Positions 1-6,976 of a DNA stretch of 8,870 bases are shown piece after piece. This stretch comes from Gorillibacterium sp. (GTDB lineage: Bacteria; Bacillota; Bacilli; Paenibacillales; NBRC-103111): the NCBI GenBank assembly GCA_014380705.1, contig JACMJI010000159.1, positions 1-8,870 on the forward strand. Direction: 5' to 3'. Under the pieces are notes generated by a model. It searched no databases, had not been told where the DNA came from, and worked only from the letters and a program-made list of their open reading frames with translations. Each line of letters opens with the position of its first letter. The stretch's first letter is position 1. The translations under genes and the position numbers were made by a program.

Positions 1-2
1 AC

Positions 3-59
3 ATTGGTGAAGGTGTAATCTATCTTGTTACTGCTAAACGTAAAGATTTAAACATATAA
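3..59 (+). CDS. Possible C-terminal tail of an upstream gene (partial)
   Basis: One + strand frame is open from the window edge to a TAA at 57-59, giving 18 codons that end ...YLVTAKRKDLNI. The other two + frames hit stops within the first 18 bases. The strong hairpin at 102-146 follows 43 bases later, as expected for a gene end converging on the minus-strand HAD gene. A stretch this short can be open by chance and I do not recognise the peptide, so no function is proposed. Confidence 0.3.
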   Translation: MGEGVIYLVTAKRKDLNI

Positions 60-101
60 CGGATAGTTGAATAACTTTACTCCACTTTCGGTTTTTAATA
101 G

Positions 102-146
102 AACAAAGAACAGGTGTAGCCATAAGGGCAGCACCTGTTCTTTGTT
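102..146. terminator. Bidirectional intrinsic terminator-like hairpin
   Basis: Arms at 102-116 (AACAAAGAACAGGTG) and 132-146 (CACCTGTTCTTTGTT) are perfectly complementary over 15 bp around a 15-base loop, which can itself pair GCC with GGC. The 5' arm is A-rich and the 3' arm U-rich outside a GC-rich CAGGTG core. Read on either strand, the structure is therefore a GC hairpin followed by a U-rich tract. It lies just past the stop of the HAD gene (minus strand) and after a possible + strand gene tail, so it probably terminates both. Confidence 0.75.
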
Positions 147-163
147 GTGGATTTGATTTTAGC

Positions 164-916
164 TCACCAAAGACCATCCTCAAGTTGAGTAAGCGTACTA
201 ATTGTAATCACATACCATCTTCCAGCAGACTTAATGATCGGCTGGGCTCCATCAAAGCCATGTCTCAACCAGATCGCACCCATTCCAATAGCTAGAGCTC
301 CCTTGATGTCATTCTTCCATGAATCTCCAACCATCACTGCTAAATCAGCTCTGACACCCATACCCTGAAGAGCACGACGAAAGATATCGAGGTGCGGCTT
401 CCCTTTACCCTCTGGGTTTGGACTAAACAAGCGCTCAGCTGGAATAAGGGAGCTCAGATCCGCTCGAGATATCTGGTGCAGGAGGTTATCACGACGTCCG
501 TTGCTAATCACAGCTATTTGATAGCGTGTAGCAATGCTTTCAAGGGCTTGTCGTGCATCTGAGTATAGAAGCGGGTGATAATCCCCACGCTCACGGATAC
601 GCCTCTCCAGTGTCTCTGCAAGATGAGTCTTTCCCCCAATAGATAACTTGTCTATCGCAGCTTGTATACAGGCAATTCGTTGTTCACGAATGCCCAAACT
701 TCCAGAGCCTTCTATTCCCCTCAGCTTATCGCGTCCTGCTCGGTAGGCTTCGAGTGCCTGCCTGGAGAATACGGTGCTGTCCCGGTCCGAGCGGCCAGCA
801 AATTCGCTGAATATTTCTAGAAAGGCTGCCTCAAAGGTGCGAACCGGATCAATGATTGTCCGATTGAGATCAAAGAATATGACTTGCTTTGCCCCTTGCG
901 GAAAAAAAGGTGCCAC
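164..916 (-). CDS. HAD-superfamily hydrolase with a non-canonical motif I
   Basis: This 250-residue protein has the layout of a subfamily IA haloacid dehalogenase-like hydrolase, probably a cytosolic phosphatase of unknown substrate. Motif I is FFDLNRT with the nucleophile Asp16; motif II is the ISNG serine at 138; the motif III lysine is K171 or K173 in GKGKP; motif IV is GDSWKND with Asp198 and Asp203. Residues about 24-115 would form the helical cap. Oddly, the second Asp of the usual DxD motif is Asn18, which removes the expected general acid/base. The start is a GTG at 916-914: GGGAGGG at 930-924 lies 7 bases upstream. An ATG at 923-921 abuts that site directly and is out of frame. The gene is divergent from polA and ends at a strong hairpin. 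The HAD fold is near certain; the substrate is unknown. Confidence 0.9.
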   Translation of the reverse strand: MAPFFPQGAKQVIFFDLNRTIIDPVRTFEAAFLEIFSEFAGRSDRDSTVFSRQALEAYRAGRDKLRGIEGSGSLGIREQRIACIQAAIDKLSIGGKTHLAETLERRIRERGDYHPLLYSDARQALESIATRYQIAVISNGRRDNLLHQISRADLSSLIPAERLFSPNPEGKGKPHLDIFRRALQGMGVRADLAVMVGDSWKNDIKGALAIGMGAIWLRHGFDGAQPIIKSAGRWYVITISTLTQLEDGLW

Positions 917-1013
917 GGTTCATCCCTCCCTGCGTATTTTTATACAGAAAGACTTTTTATCTCTGTCTTCATGCTTATGCGGATCAATCCAGTTTTATCC
1001 GGCTCAGCCGTTG

Positions 1014-1022
1014 TGCTATGAT
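1014..1022 (+). promoter_or_regulatory. Candidate extended -10 promoter for polA
   Basis: TGC followed by TATGAT forms an extended -10 element (5 of 6 matches to TATAAT plus the TG motif), placing a transcription start near 1029, some 23 bases before the polA ATG. No good -35 box lies upstream; TTTATC at 994-999 is the weak candidate at 17-base spacing. It sits in the gap between the divergent HAD and polA genes. Confidence 0.35.
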
Positions 1023-1051
1023 TGGTTAAGTTAAAGAATATGAGGTGGAAC

Positions 1052-3751
1052 ATGAGCAAATTAATCCTAATCGATGGGAATAGCGTTGCTAGCCGTGCTT
1101 TTTATGCTCTTCCTCCTCTAAGTAACTCCGCTGGGCTACACACGAATGCTGTGTTTGGCTTTACCACGATGTTAATGCGGCTTATTGAAGAGGAAAATCC
1201 AACGCATATCCTAGTTGCTTTCGATGCGGGAAAGGTGACTTTTCGTCATACGGATTATAAGGAATATAAAGGTGGACGAGCCAAGACACCGCCGGAATTG
1301 TCAGAGCAGTTTCCCTTAATGAAGGAACTGGTTAAAGCCTTTGGCATTGCTCAATTTGAGCTGGAGGGCTACGAGGCAGATGACATAATCGGAACAATGA
1401 GCTTAGCTGGGGATCAAGAGGGGATGGATGTTGTCATCGTGACGGGTGACAAGGATATGCTGCAGCTAACATCTGACCATGTAACGATAGCTTTAACTCG
1501 CAAGGGGGTCAGTGAAACAGAACGGTTTGACCTGGCGCATCTCAAGGCTACGTACGGACTCATTCCTGACCAAATCCGTGATCTTAAAGGGTTAATGGGT
1601 GACGCGTCGGATAATATTCCCGGCATTCCTGGAGTTGGTGAGAAAACGGCACTCAAGCTTCTGCAAGAGTTTGGGACAGTTGAGAAAGTTTTAGAGGCAT
1701 CGGATACCATTAAAGGTAAAATGGGTGAGAAAATAAGAGCCCATGCTGAAGATGCCCGCATGAGTAAAGAGCTGGCGACGATCTTTCGCAGTGTACCGAT
1801 GGATACGAGTTGGGAAGACAAAGGCTACAGCGGTTTCCACGGACCGACTCTCGCAGCATTGTTTCGTAAGCTGGAATTCAAATCGCTTTTGGGTAAAATG
1901 GATTTTAGTAATTCTAAGAAAGATCATGCAGAAGATGCGGCTGAACCGTCTATAGGGGAGCAATCCGCTGTTATAGGGGCAGCAGAGCGGGAAGCGCTGA
2001 AGGTCACTTGGCTTAATGAAGCGAATCTGACGGATCTTATAGCCAAGCTTGGTCAGATTGATACGCTGCATGTGGAGACGATTGGGGAAAACCCGCATAC
2101 AGCTGATGTGCTAGGAATTGCTTTTTATGTAGAAGAGATGGGGTATTATCTACCCCTTGAACTTGCTCAAAGCAAACAAGCTGAACCGATTCGTGATTAT
2201 CTTGCTGACCCGAATAAACCCAAGGTGCTTTGTGATATTCATCGCTCAAAGGTTGCTCTTTTCTGGAAGGGTATCCCTCTAAATGGCTGTGCATTTGATA
2301 TCATCTTAGCGACCTATCTGCTTGATCCAACGGAATCAACGCAAACGCTGCATGCGCTCGCCATGAAATACGACCTACCAGGAATACCAGACGATGCTGA
2401 GGTTTATGGTAAAGGAGCAAAGTTCAAGCTCCCCGATTTAAGTGTACTTAGCCAATACCTCTGCTATAAGGCAGCCGTTGTGCATAAGCTTGCGGTTATC
2501 CAAAAACAGGAGCTTGCTGAAAAGCAGATGAGTGAGCTTTTCTTCGTGTTGGAGCTTCCTCTTGCTACAGTATTGGCTGATATGGAAGTATTGGGTATTA
2601 AGGTTAATCGTGAGGAATTGCAGGATTTTGGTCAAGAGATCACGGAGCGGATAACCTCGATTGCACAGGATATATACCGTCATGCGGGTGGAGAGTTTAA
2701 CTTGAACTCCCCGAAGCAGCTAGGCGATGTTTTATTTGAAGTCCTTGGCTTGCCGGTTGTCAAAAAAACGAAGACCGGAGCATCCACAGACGCAGAGGTA
2801 TTGGAGAGACTGCGGTCTAGGCATGAAATTGTTGCGCACATTCTTGATTATCGGACGCTTGCGAAGCTGCGTTCTACTTATATTGAAGGATTGCTTAAGG
2901 AAATTCGGTCGACAACAGGGAAAATCCATACCTTCTATCGGCAAACGATCACGGCGACGGGAAGACTCAGCAGCCAATTTCCTAACCTGCAGAACATTCC
3001 GATTCGCTTGGAGGAGGGCCGCAAAATTCGTAAAGCCTTTGTTCCCTCGGAGCCTGGCTGGAGTATACTCGCAGCGGATTACTCACAGATTGAGTTAAGA
3101 GTGCTAGCTCATATTTCTCAAGATGAGCGTTTGATGGAAGCTTTTCACAATAATATGGATATTCATACGAAGACGGCCATGGATGTTTTCGGTGTTAGTG
3201 CGGAGCAAGTCGATAAGAACATGCGCCGCTCTGCGAAAGCTGTTAATTTTGGCATTGTCTATGGGATCAGTGATTATGGTCTATCCCAAAACCTCGACAT
3301 TACCCGCGCTGAAGCCGGGCGTTTTATTGAACAATATTTTGCAATTTTCCAAGGTGTCCGCAGGTACATGGATGATATCGTCAAGCAAGCACGCAAAGAT
3401 GGCTTCGTGACAACGCTGCTCAACCGTCGACGTTATTTGCCTGAGATCAATGCATCGAACTTCAATATTCGCTCCTTTGCTGAGCGGACAGCGATGAATA
3501 CGCCGATTCAAGGCACAGCAGCGGATATTATTAAGCTAGCCATGGTCAAGATGGCAGAGCGGCTTGAACAAGAAAAGCTAAAAAGTCGCATGCTGCTTCA
3601 AGTTCACGATGAGCTCGTATTTGAGGTTGCACCTGACGAGTTGATTTTGATGGAGAGTCTTGTTGCGGAGGTTATGGAAAATGCACTCAAGCTGGCTGTA
3701 CCATTAAAGGTAGAGGTTGAAAGTGGAGCCGATTGGTACCAAGCCAAATAA
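1052..3751 (+). CDS. polA: DNA polymerase I
   Basis: The 899-residue enzyme fills gaps in excision repair and removes Okazaki-fragment primers. The N-terminal 5'-3' exonuclease (about 1-290) shows the metal-binding acids Asp8, Glu108/Asp110/Asp111 in YEADD, Asp133/Asp135 in GDKD and Asp184/Asp187 in GDASD. It is followed by a helix-hairpin-helix, GIPGVGEKTA. The middle region (about 310-490) has the fold remnants of a 3'-5' proofreading domain but lacks most expected DEDD acids, as in Bacillus-type Pol I. The polymerase domain has motif A (DYSQIELR, Asp676), motif B (RRSAKAVNFGIVYG, Lys729, Phe733, Tyr737) and motif C (VHDE, Asp853). The ATG at 1052 is preferred over one 30 bases upstream because GAGGTGG at 1042-1048 precedes it and MSKLILIDGNS is the family's N-terminus. 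It heads the polA-mutM-ytaF-coaE block. Confidence 0.98.
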   Translation: MSKLILIDGNSVASRAFYALPPLSNSAGLHTNAVFGFTTMLMRLIEEENPTHILVAFDAGKVTFRHTDYKEYKGGRAKTPPELSEQFPLMKELVKAFGIAQFELEGYEADDIIGTMSLAGDQEGMDVVIVTGDKDMLQLTSDHVTIALTRKGVSETERFDLAHLKATYGLIPDQIRDLKGLMGDASDNIPGIPGVGEKTALKLLQEFGTVEKVLEASDTIKGKMGEKIRAHAEDARMSKELATIFRSVPMDTSWEDKGYSGFHGPTLAALFRKLEFKSLLGKMDFSNSKKDHAEDAAEPSIGEQSAVIGAAEREALKVTWLNEANLTDLIAKLGQIDTLHVETIGENPHTADVLGIAFYVEEMGYYLPLELAQSKQAEPIRDYLADPNKPKVLCDIHRSKVALFWKGIPLNGCAFDIILATYLLDPTESTQTLHALAMKYDLPGIPDDAEVYGKGAKFKLPDLSVLSQYLCYKAAVVHKLAVIQKQELAEKQMSELFFVLELPLATVLADMEVLGIKVNREELQDFGQEITERITSIAQDIYRHAGGEFNLNSPKQLGDVLFEVLGLPVVKKTKTGASTDAEVLERLRSRHEIVAHILDYRTLAKLRSTYIEGLLKEIRSTTGKIHTFYRQTITATGRLSSQFPNLQNIPIRLEEGRKIRKAFVPSEPGWSILAADYSQIELRVLAHISQDERLMEAFHNNMDIHTKTAMDVFGVSAEQVDKNMRRSAKAVNFGIVYGISDYGLSQNLDITRAEAGRFIEQYFAIFQGVRRYMDDIVKQARKDGFVTTLLNRRRYLPEINASNFNIRSFAERTAMNTPIQGTAADIIKLAMVKMAERLEQEKLKSRMLLQVHDELVFEVAPDELILMESLVAEVMENALKLAVPLKVEVESGADWYQAK

Positions 3752-3856
3752 TGCTAAGCCTTGCCTTCAGATTATCCAGAAAATGATGGGAATGGTAGTC
3801 GTAGGACGTAGGATACGGTATGCTTAAAGGACTTAAACGCAAGAGGTGAATAGCTA

Positions 3857-4684
3857 ATGCCAGAACTACCCGAAGTGGAGACCGTCGTCAGAACCTTAAA
3901 CAAACTTGTTTCTGGCAAAATAATTGATCATGTCACCGTGCTGCTTAACCGCATTGTTCAACTGCCCGCTGAACCAGAGCAATTTTGTGATGCATTATGT
4001 GGCCAGAGAATCGCTAGTATCGAACGTCGTGGGAAGTTTATCCGCTTTAACCTTGATGATTTAACGCTGGTTTCTCATCTTCGGATGGAGGGAAGGTACG
4101 GACTGCACCGTTCCGAGGAAGCCATCGAAAAGCATACACATGTCATATTTCATTTTACCGATGGGACGGAGCTTCGATATCGCGATGTGCGTCAATTTGG
4201 TACGATGCATATCTTTAAAGCCGGAACGGAATGGGAATCACCACCTTTGCATAAACTTGGACTGGAACCGCTTGATCCAGCATTTACCGCAGAAGTGCTG
4301 CAAGCTCGCATTCACAGTAAACTGACCAAGATCAAGCCTCTGCTACTTAATCAAGAGGTCATTGTAGGGCTAGGCAACATTTATGTCGACGAGGCGCTAT
4401 TTCGAGCTAAGCTTCATCCCGAAAGATCCGCTAATTCCTTAAGTCGTTTGGATCTGAAATTGCTTCACGAGTCAATCGTTTCTGTTCTACAGGAAGCCGT
4501 TGATGCTGGAGGTTCCTCGATTAAATCCTATGTGAATGGCCAAGGGGAGATGGGGATGTTTCAACAACAGCTGCTTGCTTACGGTCGGACAGGTTTGCCC
4601 TGCATTCGCTGCGGTGTACCCCTTGAGAAAATTAGATTATGCGGGCGTGGCACCCATTTTTGTCCGAAATGTCAGAAAATCTGA
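3857..4684 (+). CDS. mutM: Formamidopyrimidine-DNA glycosylase (Fpg/MutM)
   Basis: This 275-residue bifunctional base-excision enzyme removes 8-oxoguanine and formamidopyrimidines and cleaves at the resulting abasic site. It begins MPELPEVE: after Met removal, Pro2 is the Schiff-base nucleophile and Glu3 the partner acid. Lys60 lies in the conserved RRGKF segment, and SHLRMEGRYG forms the family's lesion-loop region. GLGNIYVDEALF belongs to the helix-two-turn-helix. The C-terminal zinc finger uses Cys249, Cys252, Cys269 and Cys272, with catalytic-loop Arg264 in GRGTHF. AAGAGGTGA at 3841-3849 is a good ribosome binding site. A 105-base spacer after polA shows no promoter or terminator I would trust, so cotranscription is likely. 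Gap filling by PolA downstream of this glycosylase fits the pairing. Confidence 0.98.
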   Translation: MPELPEVETVVRTLNKLVSGKIIDHVTVLLNRIVQLPAEPEQFCDALCGQRIASIERRGKFIRFNLDDLTLVSHLRMEGRYGLHRSEEAIEKHTHVIFHFTDGTELRYRDVRQFGTMHIFKAGTEWESPPLHKLGLEPLDPAFTAEVLQARIHSKLTKIKPLLLNQEVIVGLGNIYVDEALFRAKLHPERSANSLSRLDLKLLHESIVSVLQEAVDAGGSSIKSYVNGQGEMGMFQQQLLAYGRTGLPCIRCGVPLEKIRLCGRGTHFCPKCQKI

Positions 4685-4826
4685 ATGCTTTCATTTTATT
4701 TATGACTATAAGCACGAAGACTTGCTGTGTCGACATATCCTGAGATTAAGCCTGCGAAAAATGAGTTGTCCCAACCCCTAATTGCGGGTTTTGACGGCTA
4801 CATTCCGTTTAAGGAACGATCACGGA

Positions 4827-4872
4827 GCAGGCTTTATCACAGGGGCCGCCCATATCAGGGGCCTGCGGGAGG
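4827..4872 (+). promoter_or_regulatory. Hairpin and direct repeat abutting the ytaF ribosome binding site
   Basis: GCAGGC (4827-4832) pairs with GCCTGC (4861-4866), directly before the Shine-Dalgarno GGGAGG (4867-4872). The loop contains an 8-base sequence, CAGGGGCC, at 4840-4847 that recurs at 4856-4863. An alternative stem, GCCC (4848-4851) with GGGC (4859-4862), would exclude the outer one. The position suggests leader control of ytaF translation, but GC-rich sequence yields short stems by chance, and I see no known riboswitch consensus. Confidence 0.3.
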
Positions 4873-4880
4873 TTTGCCGC

Positions 4881-5600
4881 TTGCCAATGGTCGCAAGTTT
4901 ATTGATTCTCGCTGTAGCAGTCAGTCTCGATGGTTTCGGAGTAGGCGCAATGTATGGATTAAGAAAAATCCATATCCCCCGTTTATCCATAATTATCATT
5001 GCCTTTTGTTCAGGGTTGGTTATTCTACTTTCCATGTATATTGGTGCTTGGCTCTCTGCATATATTTCACCATCTGTTGCCAAGGACATCGGTGCCGTGA
5101 TCCTCATCGGTATTGGCGTTTGGACCATTTTTCAAATGATTATACAGAAGGACGTCCCTGAATCTTTAGAAGATGCTGCTGGAATTGCTGGAATTGCTGA
5201 AATGTCCAATACAGTTAGTCAGGATAATGAGTCTATAGATTGGGTTGTGAAGCATAAACCCGCCGTTTTTTCACTCGAGCTTAAACGAATGGGTCTGGTT
5301 ATTCAAATCCTCCGGACCCCTTCGATTGCGGATGCCGACCGTTCTGGAGTAATATCATCTTCTGAGGCCGCAATGCTAGGTCTCGCCCTATCACTTGATG
5401 CATTTGGAGCGGGAATCGGTGCTGCGCTTGTCGGCTTCTCTCCCTTTCACACAGCCGGGTTAATTGCTGTATCTAGTGCGATTTTTATCTCGCTCGGGCT
5501 AAATCTTGGTTTCCGCTTTGCAAATTTGAACGGATTACGTCGATTTTCTGTGTTGCCTGGTATTATTCTAATTGTAATGGGGTTAATGAAGTTGATATAG
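4881..5600 (+). CDS. ytaF: Sporulation membrane protein YtaF (MntP-like family)
   Basis: This integral membrane protein has two related halves. The first begins with the helix containing AVSLDGFGVGAMYG, the second with ALSLDAFGAGIGAA; each has the SLD acid of the MntP/YtaF family. Each half has about three hydrophobic helices, separated by a cytoplasm-like linker of roughly 75 residues. The linker ends in an EF-hand-like loop, DADRSGVISSSE, at residues 151-162. MntP proteins export manganese; YtaF is linked to sporulation, and its substrate here is not established. I start at TTG 4881, 8 bases after GGGAGG (4867-4872), giving 239 residues; ATG 4887 (237 residues) is the alternative. The frame is open back to 4782, but that extension has no ribosome binding site and is not family-like. 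It follows mutM by 196 bases and precedes coaE, as in Bacillus. Confidence 0.9.
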   Translation: MPMVASLLILAVAVSLDGFGVGAMYGLRKIHIPRLSIIIIAFCSGLVILLSMYIGAWLSAYISPSVAKDIGAVILIGIGVWTIFQMIIQKDVPESLEDAAGIAGIAEMSNTVSQDNESIDWVVKHKPAVFSLELKRMGLVIQILRTPSIADADRSGVISSSEAAMLGLALSLDAFGAGIGAALVGFSPFHTAGLIAVSSAIFISLGLNLGFRFANLNGLRRFSVLPGIILIVMGLMKLI

Positions 5601-5615
5601 TGTTTCCTAGGCGAA

Positions 5616-5721
5616 GCCAACTTTCCAGAATGGAAAGTTAGATGATGCTTACGTAGCCAACTTTCCATTCTGGAAAGTTTAGATGATGCTTACGTAGCCA
5701 ACTTTCCATTCTGGAAAGTTT
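5616..5721 (+). repeat. Three tandem hairpin repeats, period 40-41 bp
   Basis: Three palindromes lie at 5619-5639, 5659-5679 and 5700-5720. Each has perfect 9-bp arms (AACTTTCCA and TGGAAAGTT) around a 3-base loop. The loop is GAA in the first copy and TTC in the other two, so the first copy reads as the inverted form. Each palindrome is preceded by GCC. The units are separated by a near-identical linker, GATGATGCTTACGTA, with one extra A in the second. The last arm ends 3 bases before the coaE Shine-Dalgarno and runs into TTTTT, so this copy could act as a weak terminator or as a structure beside the ribosome site. It might instead be a dispersed REP-like element. Confidence 0.9.
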
Positions 5722-5735
5722 TTAGGAGTGGTGTT

Positions 5736-6332
5736 ATGATTATAGGTCTAACGGGTGGAATTGCTTGTGGCAAAAGCACTGTCGCTGCTATGCTAGCTGA
5801 TCGTGGTGCTGCAATCGTTGACGCTGACCAATTGGCTCGGGAATCTGCTGCGCCTGGAAGTCTAGGTCTGCAGCAGATTGTGGAGCACTTTGGATCGGAC
5901 ATGCTTCAAGGGGATGGAACGCTAGATCGCAAGCGTCTAGGAAATGTTATATTTAACAATGAGTCAGCCCGCAAGGATTTGGAGGCCATATTGCATCCGT
6001 TGATTCGACTTAAGATGCATGAGAGAATGAATGAACTCGATGGACATCAGCCCAATAGGCTGGTTGTCGTTGATGTTCCATTGCTCTATGAATCCGGTAT
6101 GGATTCCATGTTCCCCGAGATTATGGTGGTGTATGTTCCTCGTGACATCCAATTGAAACGGCTTATGCAGCGCGATGGAATTACAGAAGAGCAAGCACAG
6201 TTGCGGCTCCTTGCCCAAATGCCTATAGAAGATAAAAAATTACTTGCCGATATCCTAGTGGACAATAGTCAAGGTCTACAGGAAACAGAACAGCAGATTG
6301 ACAAATTTTGGCAAAGGAAGGAGCTCTCATGA
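5736..6332 (+). CDS. coaE: Dephospho-CoA kinase
   Basis: The 198-residue cytosolic P-loop kinase phosphorylates the ribose 3'-OH of dephospho-CoA with ATP, the final step of coenzyme A synthesis. The Walker A motif is GGIACGKST at residues 7-15 (Lys13). DADQLAR follows in the substrate region, then LHPLIR, VVDVPLLYE, and a lid segment RDGITEEQAQLRLLAQM. The ending ADILVDNSQG is typical of the family, and the length is normal. The ATG at 5736 lies 7 bases after AGGAG (5724-5728). I see no good promoter between ytaF and coaE, so expression probably depends on readthrough across the three hairpins at 5616-5721. The TGA stop is one base before the next gene's start. Confidence 0.97.
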   Translation: MIIGLTGGIACGKSTVAAMLADRGAAIVDADQLARESAAPGSLGLQQIVEHFGSDMLQGDGTLDRKRLGNVIFNNESARKDLEAILHPLIRLKMHERMNELDGHQPNRLVVVDVPLLYESGMDSMFPEIMVVYVPRDIQLKRLMQRDGITEEQAQLRLLAQMPIEDKKLLADILVDNSQGLQETEQQIDKFWQRKELS

Positions 6333-6333
6333 A

Positions 6334-6894
6334 GTGAAGGTACTGCGTAAAAAGAGAGTGTCTGCCTTGCTTTTTCTTGCAATAATTCTCATCCTTTTCT
6401 ACAATAATACATGGATTAGCCGTTTTATTTATCCCATCCAATATCGGACAGAGATCGAAGAGGCAGCCAAAGCAAATGATCTTGACCCCCTATTTGTCGC
6501 TGCAATTATTCGTGTAGAGAGCAATTACCAAGCGAACTCGAAGTCCCGTAAGGGAGCTGTTGGGATTATGCAGATTATGCCTGATACTGCATCTTGGCTT
6601 CTTACCAAGGATGATGACCTTAAGAATGATCGAGCGAAGGATCTGAATGATCCAGAAGTAAATATTAGGATTGGAACGCGTTATCTTCAATATCTAAATA
6701 AACGCTTCGAGGATAATAACGTTGTTATTGCAGCTTCGTATAATGCAGGACACGGAAAGGTTTCTGGCTGGTTAAAGGACAAGATTTGGGACGGGACGCT
6801 AGAGAATGCTGATCAAATCCCCATCATGGAAACCCGTAAATATGTTAAATCTGTTGATTATTATTATGCCAAATACTCAAAGGTTTATCGATGA
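6334..6894 (+). CDS. Membrane-anchored Slt-type lytic transglycosylase
   Basis: The 186-residue protein should cleave peptidoglycan glycan strands at the MurNAc-GlcNAc bond with formation of 1,6-anhydroMurNAc. A basic N-terminus (MKVLRKKR) and a hydrophobic segment at about 9-23 form a signal anchor, placing the enzyme outside the membrane. The SLT domain (about 37-180) has the catalytic Glu62 in RVESNYQ, then GAVGIMQIMPDTA, and the ASYNAGHGKV motif. A GTG at 6334 is the chosen start: AAGGAG at 6318-6323 lies 10 bases upstream and the start follows the coaE stop by one base, which suggests translational coupling. A TTG at 6298 inside coaE would add 12 residues, but it lacks a ribosome site. 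The gene may serve wall turnover, spore formation or germination; the sequence does not say which. Confidence 0.92.
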   Translation: MKVLRKKRVSALLFLAIILILFYNNTWISRFIYPIQYRTEIEEAAKANDLDPLFVAAIIRVESNYQANSKSRKGAVGIMQIMPDTASWLLTKDDDLKNDRAKDLNDPEVNIRIGTRYLQYLNKRFEDNNVVIAASYNAGHGKVSGWLKDKIWDGTLENADQIPIMETRKYVKSVDYYYAKYSKVYR

Positions 6895-6916
6895 AGTTTA
6901 GAGATAAAGACAAAGA

Positions 6917-6949
6917 AGTGCCGGACAAGCATCACGCCTGTCCAACACT
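6917..6949. terminator. Hairpin between convergent transglycosylase and SASP genes
   Basis: AGTG (6917-6920) and GGACA (6923-6927) pair with TGTCC (6939-6943) and CACT (6946-6949). The stem is interrupted by a two-base mismatch, and GC pairs extend it inward to an ATCAC loop. It lies between two convergent stops and probably ends transcription from both sides. The U-run is poor on both strands, so efficiency is uncertain. Confidence 0.5.
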
Positions 6950-6976
6950 CCCTTGTTCATTTCAAATTAAGATGCA

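Noticed and set aside
1365..2550. Loss of catalytic acids in the PolA middle domain as a defect
   Set aside because: The proofreading residues are missing in the ordinary Bacillus-type Pol I lineage too, so this is normal for the family and not a mutation of this strain.
3752..3856. Small gene or terminator between polA and mutM
   Set aside because: No frame with a ribosome site and no stem with a T-run is visible; it looks like a plain spacer.
4782..4880. N-terminal extension of YtaF
   Set aside because: The frame is open, but the extra residues are not family-like, no ribosome site precedes 4782, and GGGAGG at 4867-4872 points to TTG 4881 or ATG 4887.
4801..4880. yybP-ykoY manganese riboswitch before ytaF
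   Set aside because: I looked because ytaF resembles the manganese exporter gene mntP, but the conserved loop sequences of that riboswitch are not present.
4727..5161. 144-codon open frame overlapping ytaF
   Set aside because: It overlaps the ytaF frame out of phase, is rich in Arg and His typical of shadow translation, and has no ribosome site.
5616..5721. CRISPR array
   Set aside because: The units repeat, but the intervening linkers are also nearly identical and only about 15 bases long, and no cas genes are present. This is a tandem hairpin repeat.
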